Assembly (NCBI RefSeq): GCF_032884065.1
Contig: NW_027062698.1
Location: forward strand, 248,001-312,000
Source: Artemia franciscana
Lineage: Eukaryota > Arthropoda > Branchiopoda > Anostraca > Artemiidae
Direction: 5' to 3'
Length of the DNA stretch: 64,000 nt
Part shown: piece after piece, positions 1-11,447 of the stretch
Position numbering within the stretch: position 1 is the first letter of the stretch
Layout of the letters: every line of letters begins with the position of its first letter
The notes under the pieces: model-generated
What the model saw: the letters and a program-made list of their open reading frames with translations, nothing else
What the model was told of the DNA's origin: nothing
Databases searched by the model: none
Translations under genes and position numbers: made by a program

Positions 1-3000
1 GATTTTTTGTGTGCCATTGTGCACTCATCCCAAATAATAAGTTTGCATTGCTGCAATACTTTACCCATCCCAGATGATTTGGGAATATTGCACGTGGGAG
101 TTTCTGTAGAATGCAAATTCAGAGGCAATTTCAAAGCGGAATGAGCAGTTCTTCCACCAGGCAGCAATGTTGCGGCTATTCCGGACGACGCAATTGCCAA
201 CGCTATATCATTTTTTGATCGAATTGATGCCAGAATCAGTTTTATCACAAACGTTTTACCAGTACCTCGTGGCGCATCCAAAAAGAAAATTTCTCCAACG
301 TTGTTATCGACACCATGCGTTATCGTATCATAAATGTCTTTTTGTTCCGACGTTAACTTGGAAATGTTATTTTGTACATACGACAATAGATCATTCGTAC
401 TGTAACTTTGTTCACGATCCAATTCTACACATGTCGAAACAGCAGCGATACGGTTAGGTGAAGGCATTCCCAAATCCTGAAGAGGTTTGTTTGCCATATG
501 TACGCACAAATCTTCTATAATAACTAAAGTGTAGTTATAAATTTCTGATGTACAATCAAAAGTCATATCTGACGTCTCTAACTGTTTTCGATGGAGTATA
601 TCTTCGGACATTTTTGACTTATATTTTTCCCATAACTCTGTAGGAGCTGATGGAGAGCAAGTTGTTAAAATGATGCCAAACAATGCACGAATTTGACTTG
701 GGATTGACGTTTCACACGCGTCATTGATGCAGTTATCCCAGTGTTGGTCATTCTCCAATAAATTCAGAGCTTGGCATGCACTACGGTAAGTGTCATGTAT
801 AGTACCGTTTACAGTTCTCAAATACTCAAAGGATGTCGGACCGGGTACATTCACCAAAAGCAGGCGTAGAAAGAAGCATTCATGTTGATTGGGGTGAACG
901 GCGTAGAGTCTTCCTATCGTGGTATCTTTGAAGATGGTAGGTTGGCCGTCGACTGACTTACCCTGTTTTCGACGTTCAAATACTTTATTTTTAGTATTCC
1001 ACGTGTTATACGAAGGCACTTCAGTATACAGCAGTTTTTTTGCAAAAGAATCATTTTTGCAAAGCGAAAAAAAAGCTGTTAATGTTGTATCCGGTGGATT
1101 CAGGGCTCTTTGTTGCACGTTGGTTTCCGTGAAATAAACAAGTTGACCATTCTGTAAATGTACTGCTAAGTGAACAACAGCTGGACTACGTTCATGTATC
1201 GGAAATAAAAGAACTCGCCAAACAGCTTCATTACTGCTTATGTATCTTCCAGCCTGATATTGTACGATTTCGTCGAAATCTTTGATTTCGGGCTGCAAGC
1301 CAAAAACTGCCATGTCACTGCCTTTGTTGACGTATTTACATATGTATTTGATTGCCTTTACGGAGTTACAGTATTCAACGTTTATGTGTGCATTAAATGT
1401 TTTTGATAATAATGGGGAATATGGAACAACCCACTGGTTATCTACTTCGATGGTGGTACCGTTACGCTTCTTTATTATTGCTGTTTTACCGCCATCTTCA
1501 GTAGATCTTCTTCTATATTGTGGGTAACCATCATTGCCAGTAATTGTGTTTGATACTAAAAGTCGAGGATATTGCTTTGTGCACCTTCCTTTGGCCATGC
1601 ATGGTGAATTTTCGTTCAGTGCACCGCAAGGTCCATGCATCATATTTTTTACAATAATATCATGTAACCCTTTATCGACATTTTTATCAGGTATTATAGC
1701 GGAAATCACATCATCAATTTCGTTCGAAGTAATTTTTTTATGTAGCCAGATTAGTATATGTGCGTGTGGCAAACCTCGTTTTTGCCATTCCACTGAGTAC
1801 ATCCAGCATCGCACTGACCCAAACACTTCAAATTTTACTATGTAGTTTATCAGTGATTTCAACTTTTGCCGGAAGACACGGGCCGTAATGTCATGCCTAT
1901 GAACCGCCGATTGTCCTTGAAGTAAAAGCTGCAGTATCTCGTCCCAAGATTGATTACATGTAAATGTAATAAATAAATCTGGACGACCATAGAGACGAAC
2001 ATACGCAATAGCATCTTGAGCATATTCATGCATATGACGGGGACTGCCAGCATATGACGAAGGTAAAATTGTTAATCTTCCAACGTTTGTGGTATTACCG
2101 TCATTTATAACTGCATCTCGCAAATGAATGTATTGTTCAGAGCGGAGCTTGGTCTGATTCAGGTGGATATATAGCAAACGTTCTGATTCAATTCTAGCAT
2201 ACATATCAACGACAAATTGGTGAAACAATTCACGGCATTTTAAAATATAATTTTCTTCATCCTGCCGAATCATTAGTCTATAGGAATAATAATGCATTGC
2301 ACTGCATTTTTTATTCATTTCTTTGTTAGTGGCTGGATTCATCAATTTAATATTAAAGTGATAGCCGTCGGCTCCATCCCAAAAAATGATAGGATATTGT
2401 AGGGCATCGTAGCATCGATGAGTTTCAGCAATTCTTAACAACTGACTGTTTCGCTTATGAAGAATAATATCTCGAGGTAAAAACTGATCACCGACCATAA
2501 TGATTGCCACTTCGTCGATAGTTGGAGCATTGTATCTACGCACATGTTGGCCAGTAGGCGTTTTGTCAGCGGAAATAACAATTTTATGCGTATCAGTAGG
2601 CATCAAATCGATGGCTGTTTTGAACAGACGCACTAAATTATTATTTTCGTGGAAAAGATGTTGCAATTGGGAAACGATTGTCCTTTCAACGCTGGGAGAA
2701 ATTTCGCAACGTGCATTCAATTCAGAATTTCTATCACTGATGAAGAACAATTGTAAAAATCTATGATTCTCGCCTGAGAATGGTAGAAGGGACCCTGCTC
2801 TATGATAAATTTGCCCTTTTACTTTGAAAGTAGACATAAATGGATCTGGATTTTCGATTTGGGTTCCAAACGACGTCATTTGGAAACATGAGTTGTATTT
2901 TCTGATTTTTGACAAAAAACGCTTAGATTCTGACGTAGTCCCAGTAAGGAAAGTCTTCAATGGCTCTGGTGGTGCAGCCAATAGAGGAAGTTTAACTTTT

Positions 3001-3629
3001 CCTGAGGCGCAACACATTCCCATTGTTTCACCATTGAATTTCAAGGCCTTGCAATAGGGACAAATTTTAGACGTTGTCCCGATTTGAACACATCTACTCA
3101 AGCTATAATCATCGACTGGGCTGTACCTGAATGCCAGGCGATAACTTTCAGGTTGCTCTGATTCCTCGGCACGCTTTCTTTTCTTACTTTCTCTATCAGC
3201 AGCAAGCCTGATTTCTTGCTGTTCTTGTGATTCCTCGGCACGCTTTCTTTTCTTACTTTATCTATCAGCAGCAAGCCTGATTTCTTGCTGTTCTTGTGAT
3301 TCCTCGGCACGCCTTCTTTTTTCACTTTCTCTTTTAGCAGCAAGTCTGCTTTCGCGTTGCTCTGGTAGTTCCTCGGCACGCTTTCTGTTCTTTCTTTCTC
3401 TATCAGCCTCAAGCCTGTTTCCTTGCTGTTCTTTTGATTCCTCGGCACGCTTTCTGTTCTTTCTTTCTCTATCAGCCTCAAGCCTGTTTCCTTGCTGTTC
3501 TTTTGATTCCTCGGCACGCTTTCTTTTCTGACTTTCTCTATCAGCAGCAAGTTTTTTGGCATAGACTCTTTGAGCATCTTCATCGGCTTTTGCCATTGTA
3601 AGTTCATCAGTCATTTTAAACTTAAACAT
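1..3629 (-). pseudogene. Helitron Rep/helicase polyprotein, 3' end beyond window, one internal stop
   Basis: The frame starts at ATG 3629 and runs to the left edge (about 1,209 codons). The only interruption is a TAA at 3260-3258. Order of domains: a charged repeat region (first ~155 residues); a Helitron N-terminal domain; the HUH nuclease motif HAH at 1766-1758 in the context GLPHAHILIW; the two-tyrosine motif KYICKYVNKG with Tyr codons at 1344-1346 and 1332-1334; the linker PPDTTLTAFF; then a PIF1-like SF1 helicase with Walker A GTGKT at 266-252 and Walker B IIWDE just before the edge. In the family, Rep nicks and joins single strands during rolling-circle transposition and the helicase unwinds. 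The helicase C-terminus is outside the window. Apart from the one stop the frame is intact, which suggests recent insertion. The stop sits in a repeat unit whose neighbour has GAA at the same place, so a single G-to-T change explains it. Confidence 0.93.
3162..3577 (-). repeat. 69-bp in-frame tandem repeat in the Helitron N-terminus
   Basis: Six copies of a 69-bp unit, marked by the word cctcggcacgc at about 3164, 3233, 3302, 3371, 3440 and 3509. 69 bp is 23 codons, so copy number changes keep the frame. The units encode a Lys/Arg/Glu-rich helix of the type RKRAEESKEQQ..RLAADRE. Similar charged repeats precede many arthropod Helitron Rep domains (family knowledge). The nonsense codon of the element lies in one of these units. 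Confidence 0.9.
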
Positions 3630-3772
3630 TAATAGATTTCTAGGTGAACATATATGTCTTAAATATCTTTAGTGACGTCACCGTCATAGCAAAAATGACG
3701 ACAACTAACTTCATGACGTCAGTCGACACAGAAACATGACGTCACCTGACAGACAACTTATTTTTATATAGA
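3630..3772 (-). promoter_or_regulatory. Helitron 5' terminus and leader with three TGACGTCA palindromes
   Basis: Read on the - strand, the element begins TCTATATAAAAATAAG at 3772 after an A, the expected 5'-TC next to an A|T target. The same terminus occurs at 5871 (+). Between the terminus and the ATG are three exact TGACGTCA palindromes (3673-3680, 3714-3721, 3737-3744), the classical CRE/ATF-type site. They may act as promoter elements for the Rep/helicase gene; this is inference from sequence only. Confidence 0.65.
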
Positions 3773-5630
3773 TAGATATTGTCTTCATTGCTGGCAATAT
3801 TTGAATGGACAATAAATATTGCAGTACTCGTAGCTCAAGGACTATCTAGCATAATTTAAGATACTACATATCAGAACTAAGCTGCAAATTCAATTAGATA
3901 CTCTAATTCTACAATTAGGATTATTTAAATCATTGAAGAAAAATATGTTGCTACGAAAATAAAAGGATTCTATTTCTATTATCCCGTAAAATTACGAAAT
4001 TGTGATATTGGTTCCTGCCATATTTGGCATAACGGTATGGACTTTTTGGAATCGTAGATTAAAGGCTTATGTCCTGGTTAACCTTATGTAAGTGGCAGGA
4101 AAAAATGTGCAAATACAGTCACGGTGGTCAGCATTTATCCTCCCCCTCCTCGTGAAAATACCCCCCGCGGAAAAATACCCCCTCCCCCCGGAAAATGGCA
4201 CCCAGAAAAATATACCAGCGGAAAATACCTTTTTCGGAAAATCCCCCGTAGACCCCCCACGCGGCTAGTTGGTCTCCAATCGCTTTGGATTTAAAAAAAA
4301 GACTTAAACTCTCGATTTCTGATCTATTGAGCATACTCCAAAGTAACTGCGGCCATAAGGTGGAGGTTTGGATGAGAAATGGGCAGTCTCCCTCCTACAC
4401 GAAACAAATTCTGCGCATTTTCGGGTTTAATATTACTTTTTACTTTCATAATAGCAACGTAGATCGGAAATATTCCCAGAAATCATAAGGAAGTACATAT
4501 CAATTTTACATGTTTGATGCGTTTTTTAAAGTTTCTTTTGTACCCCTCCCAACAAAATCCTGATTACATCCCTAGGGATTCTACATAATTTTCTACCTCA
4601 CCCTCCCCTCGTATCTTCAACTAATTCTGCATTTATCTGGTGACTCAATGAGAGATGGGATGTTTTGGTGTTAAAATGCACTCTTTAAGGTATCTCCCTC
4701 CCTCCCTAACTACAAAACAATCAGGGATCCCTATTGTAGAAGTCTAAGTGCCTTTTAAGTTTTGTAATTTGTCCATTACTCACAGATAGTATTTGTTATT
4801 TGAAAACATACAGACATTTTTCGCGGGGGATGTTTTCACCTGCAATTACCTTTATTATTGGTTCTGAGGTGAGAAGGAGTAGTAGTGGCTTAGTAGTGAC
4901 CAAGTTGATTAAGGTTATACTTGCTGAAAATGTTTACAAATCGTATTGCGTTTCTTCCTAGATTTTTAAGATACTTTTGGTGACTAAAATTCTTCTTCTT
5001 CACTTTCCCCAGCACTTCTCAACTAAACTAAAAAAAAACACAACTCAAACGAAATTCTCAAATTGGAAAAACCCTATTTTCCACGGGGGGCGGGAGGGTA
5101 TTTTTCGTTTTTTCCGAGGGGGTATTTTCCGGGGAGGGAGTATTTTTGGTCAGGATATTTTCCATGGGGGGATTTTCCAGAGAGTATATTCTAGGGAGAG
5201 TGTAAAAGCCTAGAATTATAGTCACAAACCTAGTGGTCAGTTCGAAAAAACCGTAAGCGCACATTCCTTATCTGATAAGGTGTAGACGTTCAAAGTAAAT
5301 TGGAGAGTAGTTTTTCACCATGATTTCTTGATCTGAAAATATGGATTCCAGCCATGGATAATTGCTTGATCGTTATATGGATAGCAGTGATTATATATAT
5401 CTATATAACTCCTACGATTTAAGTAGTCAAGGCCGTATAAGGTCAAAGTTATACACAGGAATGTATTCGGTTATACAACTTACTTGGAAACTGGACTATT
5501 TAAGCATCCGATGGAAGCTTAAAATCTAAACGATGACCTATTTTAAACCATAGCATGATTCTAACTTCGAGAATATATGTTCTGTGCAGCCCTCTTGCCA
5601 AACCATTAACCCATATAATTTATATCTATA
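3773..5630. other. Non-coding interval between Helitrons
   Basis: AT-rich sequence without a supportable gene. Short open frames at 4128-4488 and 4977-5264 come from G-rich/C-rich repeat text and have no recognisable motif. The only structure I see is the pair of inverted G-rich arms listed separately. Confidence 0.6.
4135..5200. repeat. Foldback-like pair of inverted G-rich arms
   Basis: At 4135-4260 the + strand repeats 'ggaaaatacccccc' style words. At 5075-5190 it carries the reverse complement style, 'gggtattttccgggg', several times. The two arms face each other about 0.8 kb apart, as in foldback or MITE elements. Arms are internally repetitive and imperfect, so the exact ends are not defined. 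Confidence 0.5.
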
Positions 5631-5789
5631 CTAGCTGTTGGGGTGGCGCTTCGCGCCACCCCAACACCTAGTTGGTGGGGGCGCTTCGCGCCCCCCCCAA
5701 GCCCCCCCGCGCGTAAGTCGTTACGCGCCATATTAGTTACGCGCCATTGTAGTTGTGTCCCTATGTCCCACCTGTGAATATAGATAGAT

Positions 5790-5870
<81 letters not shown>
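5790..5870. repeat. (TA)n microsatellite, left part of a split tract
   Basis: About 40 TA units directly before the inner Helitron. With 7437-7551 it forms one tract of the outer element that was separated by the insertion. The Tyr/Ile alternating open frames here are chance translations of TA repeats. Confidence 0.97.
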
Positions 5871-5873
<3 letters not shown>

Positions 5874-5959
5874 ATATATATAAAAATAAGTTGTCTGTGG
5901 ATGGATGGATGGATGGATGTGTGGATGGATGTGTCAGGTGACGTCACCTGAAAAAACTG

Positions 5960-6560
5960 GATTAGGTGACGTCAAAACTGAAAAAACTAAAAAAAGGCAA
6001 AAACTACAAAAAAAACTAAAAACTAATAAAAAAAATAAAAAAGCTAAAAAACTAAAAAAACTATAAAGGTAAAAACCAATAAAAAACTAAAAAAAAAACT
6101 GAAAAAACTAAAAAAAGGCAAAAACTACAAAAAAAACTAAAAACTAATAAAAAAAGTAAAAAAGCTAAAAAACTAAAAAAACTAAAAAAACTAAAAAAAG
6201 GTAAAAAACTAAAAAAAATAAAAAATAAAAAAAAACTAAAAAAAAGGAAAAAACTGAAAAATAAGCTAAAATAAAGGTAAAAACCAATAAAAAACTAAAA
6301 AAAAAAAGGAAAAAACTAATAAATGACGACACTCAAAGAGAAAGCGACCAGGACAAAAAACTAAAAAAAAAGGCAAAAACTACAAAAAAACTAAAAACTA
6401 ATAAAAAAAATAAAAAAGCTAAAAAACTAAAAAAACTAAAAAAAGGTAAAAAACTAAAAAAACTAAAAACTAAAAAAAAACTAAAAAAGGTAAAAACTAA
6501 AAGAACTAAAAAAGAAAAAAATAAATGACGACACTCAAAGAGAAAGCGACCAGGACAAAA
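5960..6560 (+). repeat. A-rich degenerate repeat of the inner Helitron
   Basis: Irregular repetition of words such as aaaaaactaaaaaaggtaaaaac. It is strongly strand-asymmetric (A on +). It matches, inverted, the T-rich stretch 8090-9085 of the outer Helitron. The long Phe-rich frames on the - strand come only from this composition. Confidence 0.9.
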
Positions 6561-6586
6561 GGAATGTTCGATTAGCAATCAACAAA

Positions 6587-7182
6587 GCACCGGGACACAG
6601 GGAGTATAAATGACGACCAGGACACAAGTAAAAAAAAAAATTAACAAAACTAAAAAGAAGGTAAAAACTACAAAAAAACTAAAAAGAAAAAAAAAACTAA
6701 AAACTAATAAAAAAACTAAAAAATCTAAAAATCTAAATAAACTAAAAAAGAAAAAAAAAGGAAAAAAATAAAGGAGAAAAACAAAACTAAAAAACGAATG
6801 TATATACAGACCGGTACACCGGGATACAAATGACGACCGGGACACAGGGAATATAAATAACGACCGGGACACAGGGACACAACTACAACGGGGACACCGG
6901 GGGAAACAGGGGGATATAAATGACGACCGGGACAAAAAAACTAAAAAGAAATAAAAACTAAAAACTAATAAAAAAAACTAAAAAATCTAAAAATCTAAAT
7001 AAGCTAAAAAAGAAAAAAAAAGGAAAAAAATAAAGGAGAAAAACAAAACTAAAAAACGAATGTATATACAGACCGGGACACCGGGATACAAATGATGACC
7101 GGGACCCGGGACACAGGGAATATAAATGACGACCGGGACACAGGGACACAACTACAACGGGGACACCGGGGGAAACAGGGGG
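6587..7182 (+). repeat. GC-rich minisatellite in the inner Helitron
   Basis: Degenerate copies of ~20-30 bp built on gggacacaggga and ataaatgacgaccggg. Interspersed with A-rich words, and one ~300-bp block (about 6690-6900) is repeated at 6955-7180. The reverse complement occurs at 7795-8300 in the outer element. No coding signal. Confidence 0.85.
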
Positions 7183-7186
7183 ATAA

Positions 7187-7261
7187 CCTGACAATCTATT
7201 TATATGCAAAGACAATGGGACAGCAAAGAATGTTGTATATTCGCAAGTTTTACGTAGTTAA
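7187..7261 (+). pseudogene. Helitron helicase C-terminal remnant
   Basis: In frame this reads [20 protein letters not shown] and ends VLRS-stop at 7259-7261. It matches the typical C-terminus of Helitron PIF1-like helicases (..[17 protein letters not shown]..). Only about 24 residues remain, joined directly to minisatellite on the left. It marks the inner element as a deletion derivative of an autonomous Helitron. Confidence 0.8.
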
Positions 7262-7435
7262 AACCATATATATATATATATCTATATTCACAGGTGGGAC
7301 ATAGGGACACAACTACAATGGCGCGTAACTATTATGGCGCGTAACGACTTACGCGCGCGGGGGGGCTTGGGGGGGGCGCGAAGCGCCCCCACCAACTAGG
7401 TGTTGGGGTGGCGCGAAGCGCCACCCCAACAGCTA

Positions 7436-7554
<119 letters not shown>

Positions 7555-7555
7555 T

Positions 7556-7749
7556 TTAACTACGTAAAACTTGCGAATATACAACATTCTTTGCTGTCCC
7601 ATTGTCTGTGCATATAAATAGATTGTCAGGTTTACCGACTCTTGAACATGCAACATATAATGGTCCATGGGAAAACAATCCGTATTCAGATCTATACCTC
7701 ATGATTCTAATGATTGCCCTTGAGCTTTGTTGATGGTGATTGCTAATCG
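7556..7749 (-). pseudogene. Helitron helicase C-terminal fragment, degraded
   Basis: On the - strand the sequence reads RLAITINKAQGQSLE, then a TGA where the family has a Cys codon, then with a one-base frameshift [20 protein letters not shown] and [21 protein letters not shown] (TAA at 7558-7556). INKAQGQS and VACSRV are conserved motifs V and VI of the PIF1/Helitron helicase. It is a relic of the outer element and cannot make a working helicase. Confidence 0.88.
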
Positions 7750-7794
7750 ACCATTCCCTGAGTCGCCATCGTCATTTATATATCCCCCTGTGCA

Positions 7795-8300
7795 CCCCGG
7801 CGTCCCCTTTGTAGTTATGTCCCTGTGTCCCGGTCGTCATTTATATTCCCTGTGTCCCGGTCGTCATTTGTGTCCCGGTGTTCCAGTCTGTGATTTCTCT
7901 TTGAGTGTCCCGGGCGTCATTTATATTCCTTGTGTCCCGGTGTCCCGGTCGTCATTTATATCCCCCTGTGCCCCCCGGCGTCCCCATTGTAGTTGTGTCC
8001 CTGTGTCCCGGTCGTCATTTATATTCCCTGTGTCCCGGTCGTCATTTGTATCCCGGTGTCCCGGTCTGTATATACATTCGTTTTTTAGTTTTGTTTTTCT
8101 CCTTTATTTTTTTCCTTTTTTCTTTTTTTTCTTTTTTAGTTTATTTAGATTTTTAGATTTTTTAGTTTTTTTATTAGTTTTTAGTTTTTTTGTAGTTTTT
8201 ACCATTTTTTTAGTTTTTTTAGTTTTTTTTTTTACTTATGTCCTGGTCGTCATTTATACTCCCTGTGTCCCGGTCGTCATTTGTGTCTCGGTGCTTTGTT
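7795..8300 (-). repeat. GC-rich minisatellite of the outer Helitron
   Basis: Tandem and interspersed words gtcccggtcgtcatttatat and ccctgtgtcccggtc. Same family as 6587-7182 but in opposite orientation. Open frames across it (Pro/Cys/Phe rich) are artefacts of repetition. Confidence 0.85.
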
Positions 8301-9178
8301 GATTGCTAATTTATATTATATTTATATTTATATTTTTTATATTTATTAATATTTTTTTAGTTTTCTTTTTCTCTTATTTTTCAGTTTTTTCCTTTTTTTT
8401 AGTTTTTTCTTTTTTAGTTTTTAGTTTTTTTTTGTTTTTTACCTTTTTTTAGTTTTTTTAGTTTTTTTAGTTTTTTAGCTTTTTTAGTTTTTAGTTTTTT
8501 TTTAGTTTTTGCCTTTTTTTAGTTTTTTCAGTTTTTTTTAGTTTTTAGTTTTTTACCTTTTTTAGTTTTTTTTAGTTTTTTAGCTTTTTTAGTTTTTTTT
8601 TCTTTTTAGTTTTCTTTTGTAGTTTTTACCTTTTTTAGTTTTTTTTCTTCTTTTGTATTAGTGTGAAATAATTCAGACATCATATGCGGACAAACACGAC
8701 GTCACTCGACAGACAGACAGACAGACATAACCCACAAACAACTTATTTTTATATATATTTATTCATATTTTTTAGTTTTCTTTTTCTCTTTTATTTTTCA
8801 GTTTTTTCCTTTTTTTAGTTTTTTTCTTTTTTAGTTTTTAGTTTTTTTTTAGTTTTTTACCTTTTTTTAGTTTTTTTTAGTTTTTTTAGTTTTTTAGCTT
8901 TTTTAGTTTTTTTATTAGTTTTTATTTTTTTTGTAGTTTTTGCCTTTTTTTATTTTTTTCAGTTTTTTTTAGTTATTAGATTTTTACCTTTTTTTAGTTT
9001 TTTTTAGTTTTTTAGCTTTTTTAGTTTTTTTTTTCTTTTTAGTTTTTTTTTGTAGTTTTTACCTTTTTTAGTTTTTTTCTTCTTTTGTATTAGTGTGAAA
9101 TAATTCAGACGTCATATGCGAACAAACATGACGTCACCTGATCCATCCACAGATCCACACACAGACAACTTATTAAAG
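8090..9178 (-). repeat. T-rich repeat with a duplicated Helitron 5' end
   Basis: Degenerate ttttttagtttttt repeats. A block of about 430 bp appears twice (about 8320-8755 and 8755-9178). Each copy ends with 'tttgtattagtgtgaaataattcagac', a TGACGTCA-like site and an inverted Helitron 5' terminus. The duplication makes the exact 5' end of the outer element ambiguous. Confidence 0.75.
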
Positions 9179-10472
9179 TAAGCAATTTTAAATAAAAATA
9201 GACTGAAAGGCACGATATATGACCTTTCAATGTCGTAATGACAACATAATCATGGTTTCAGCGGTAGCTGCAATCTAGTAAAGGAGCATGGCCCATACTA
9301 ACCGAAACATTTATCGGTTAAGTGTTCTGGGTCATTTAACTCGTTTTTTCCCCATTAAATTACTTGATGAATTATCTACATCGTCTGAATCAATTGGAGG
9401 TATTATGTCTAAAAATCATATTCCATTAGAGCAAACTTTTCGGAGGTTAAATTCTTTTGCTCAGAAAAACCCAACGCCATGAATTATCCCCAATGACTTA
9501 TCCTGTGAAATTTAAGCATAAAAAATCAACTAGGTATATTTGAAATAGTCAGCTTCAAGCTATGAAAGTTAAATATATTGAATATACCCCCAATTTCTTC
9601 CAAAGGGGGGTAAGTGCACTAACAACGGGCAGTTTTGTTTTATTTTCTCCCCCACGAATAATAAAAATCTAAAAGACATATTTTTTAGTTCAATACATGG
9701 TTTTCGGAACATTCACCTTTGGCACTTTAGAATGGAGGGAAATTCCTCCAAGCTATTTTTCTTGTTCCTCACCATTAATATTCTGTGCGATTTTGTTTAA
9801 TGAAAGCATTAGATGAGCTGTTTGACTCACGTCTTTTTTAGATTAAGAAGTCTAAAACCTGCCACTTGCCGCCGTCTTTGTCAACCGGCATCTCTGTCAC
9901 TAATTGTGAAAAAAGTTCGTCCTTCTCAGATACACTTATTGCTTTTGCGGATGACAATAGTCTTGGCACAACCAGTAGAATATGAAAATGTCATATGAAA
10001 ACTACATATGTATTATAAGAAAAATTACATATGCATGAACATAAAATTTAAAAATTCAGATTTATCCATTTGAATCTAGCTTTGAGTATCAAAATTAATG
10101 AAAAATAATTAGATTATGTGTTTCCTCAACATTTTGATTTTGAAGTAATCTACAAAGGAGACTGAAAATTCATGTCAAATGCAAAAAAAGAACCGTCACA
10201 AGCCATAATTCAATGCTGGTATCCCCATACTGTCAACGCAAGACAAATGAAAATATAAATATGAAAAAAGTAAAACAAATACTTGCCAGCTTTGATGAAC
10301 TTAAAAAGAATAAAACCAGAACTTATCAAAACCCTTGTGATGATTACATGATTTAAAAGAATTTATTCTTGGATTAAACGTCTATCTGAAAATTTTCAGA
10401 ATCAGTTTCAGGATATAGGAACGAATGTATTTTTGTGTGCATTCCATTTTCTAAGTTCTGTTCTTTGTCCAG
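9179..10472. other. Non-coding; likely intron or upstream part of the protease gene
   Basis: No exon with good splice sites and a protein motif was recognised. I looked for a catalytic-His exon (AAHC) on the + strand and did not find it. A short FADD-like string near 9945-9990 is discussed among the rejected items. Confidence 0.5.
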
Positions 10473-10693
10473 GTCAGACAGAGAGTCCATTGTACCGTCA
10501 CTATCGGTTAGGTTTGGCGAAAGAAGTTACAACGAATATCCCTGGAACTTGAGACAAGTTGTAAAAGCCAAGAAGATCCACTTGCATCATTCCTACGATC
10601 AACAGGATTTGACAAATGACATCGCACTGATCGAGCTGGAGAAACCTGTCCTTTTGTCCCAGGGTGTTTATCCCGTCTGTTTACCTTCTCCAG
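10473..10693 (+). CDS. Trypsin-like serine protease, exon with catalytic Asp
   Basis: Part of an S1-family (chymotrypsin fold) serine protease, a secreted endopeptidase class in arthropods. The acceptor is ttctttgtccag ending at 10472 and the donor is gtatga at 10694. The exon reads from SDRESIVPSLSVRFGE to VYPVCLPSP and contains NDIALIELEKPV; the Asp of NDI (10615-10623) corresponds to catalytic Asp102. YPVCLP is the usual conserved word after the Asp loop. The exon ends with one base of the next codon, which fits the exon at 15493 exactly. The catalytic His exon must lie upstream and is not in the window. The following 4.8-kb intron holds a dispersed repeat and a LINE. The open frame beginning at 10435 uses intron sequence and is not the real start. 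Confidence 0.87.
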
Positions 10694-11447
10694 GTATGAA
10701 ATTACAAAATAAAGTGGTATACTAAGATTCCTCTGTGGTAATGAGCACAGTATCTACAAACTTCGAATTATATGGCTCATAGAACAGCAATCATGATATA
10801 AAGAAATGGTCGATAATATGAGACATGTAATTCGATTCTGTCATGATAACAGCGTTTCTATTACTTCTGGGTTACAATTTTCACTTGAACTTTTTGCCAT
10901 GAATCTGAATTTAGAACAGCTCCAGAAAGACCAAGCCATAAAAGTAATAAGCTTACATTAGAGGGTGAAGTAGGTAAGGGATTGAAGGATTCAGTTTCGT
11001 TTCTTTCTGATATAAAAGGAATTCGTTGGTCAACCCTAATCTGGTTTCCAGGGGCGTCAAGGGCACCTTGACCCCCTCTCCCTAGGTTTAAAAATACCTT
11101 TTTTGAGGGTATTTTGATTGAAACATGCCTTTTTTGGTATTTTCACTGAAATAATTGAAAAAAAAGCAAAATAACCTCCCCCTTAGATACTGAAAAATAC
11201 ACACTTCGCCCTCTTTCCATATTTTCGTCAATCGACGCAGCTTCTGGTTTTATAACTGCCGGTTTTATGGATCACCAAACATGCTTGTTATCAGAAAAGA
11301 AATAATCGAGCCTCAGAGTTGGCTGATGTGAAAAAGATAACATAGAAGCCTCTATATAAATCTATTGTTCCAAAGATCACAGTTTACAGAAAGGGGTGGA
11401 GAAGGCTTAAATACTATATAGGCAAAAAATATTACAAGATCGCTAAT

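Noticed and set aside
3098-3607. 169-codon frame on the - strand with Lys/Glu repeats
   Set aside because: It is the shifted frame of the 69-bp Helitron array; the other frame continues into the Rep domain.
6333-7215. Phe-, Cys- and Pro-rich open frames on the - strand and mirror frames at 7727-8302
   Set aside because: They are translations of A-rich text and minisatellite in Helitrons; no start context, no motif.
9288-9482. 64-codon + strand frame near the protease gene
   Set aside because: No motif, no splice signals in phase with the protease exons.
9813-9998. A possible LINE piece with TLIAFADDNSLGTTS in the second frame
   Set aside because: Only about 15 residues look like an RT box and nothing around supports it.
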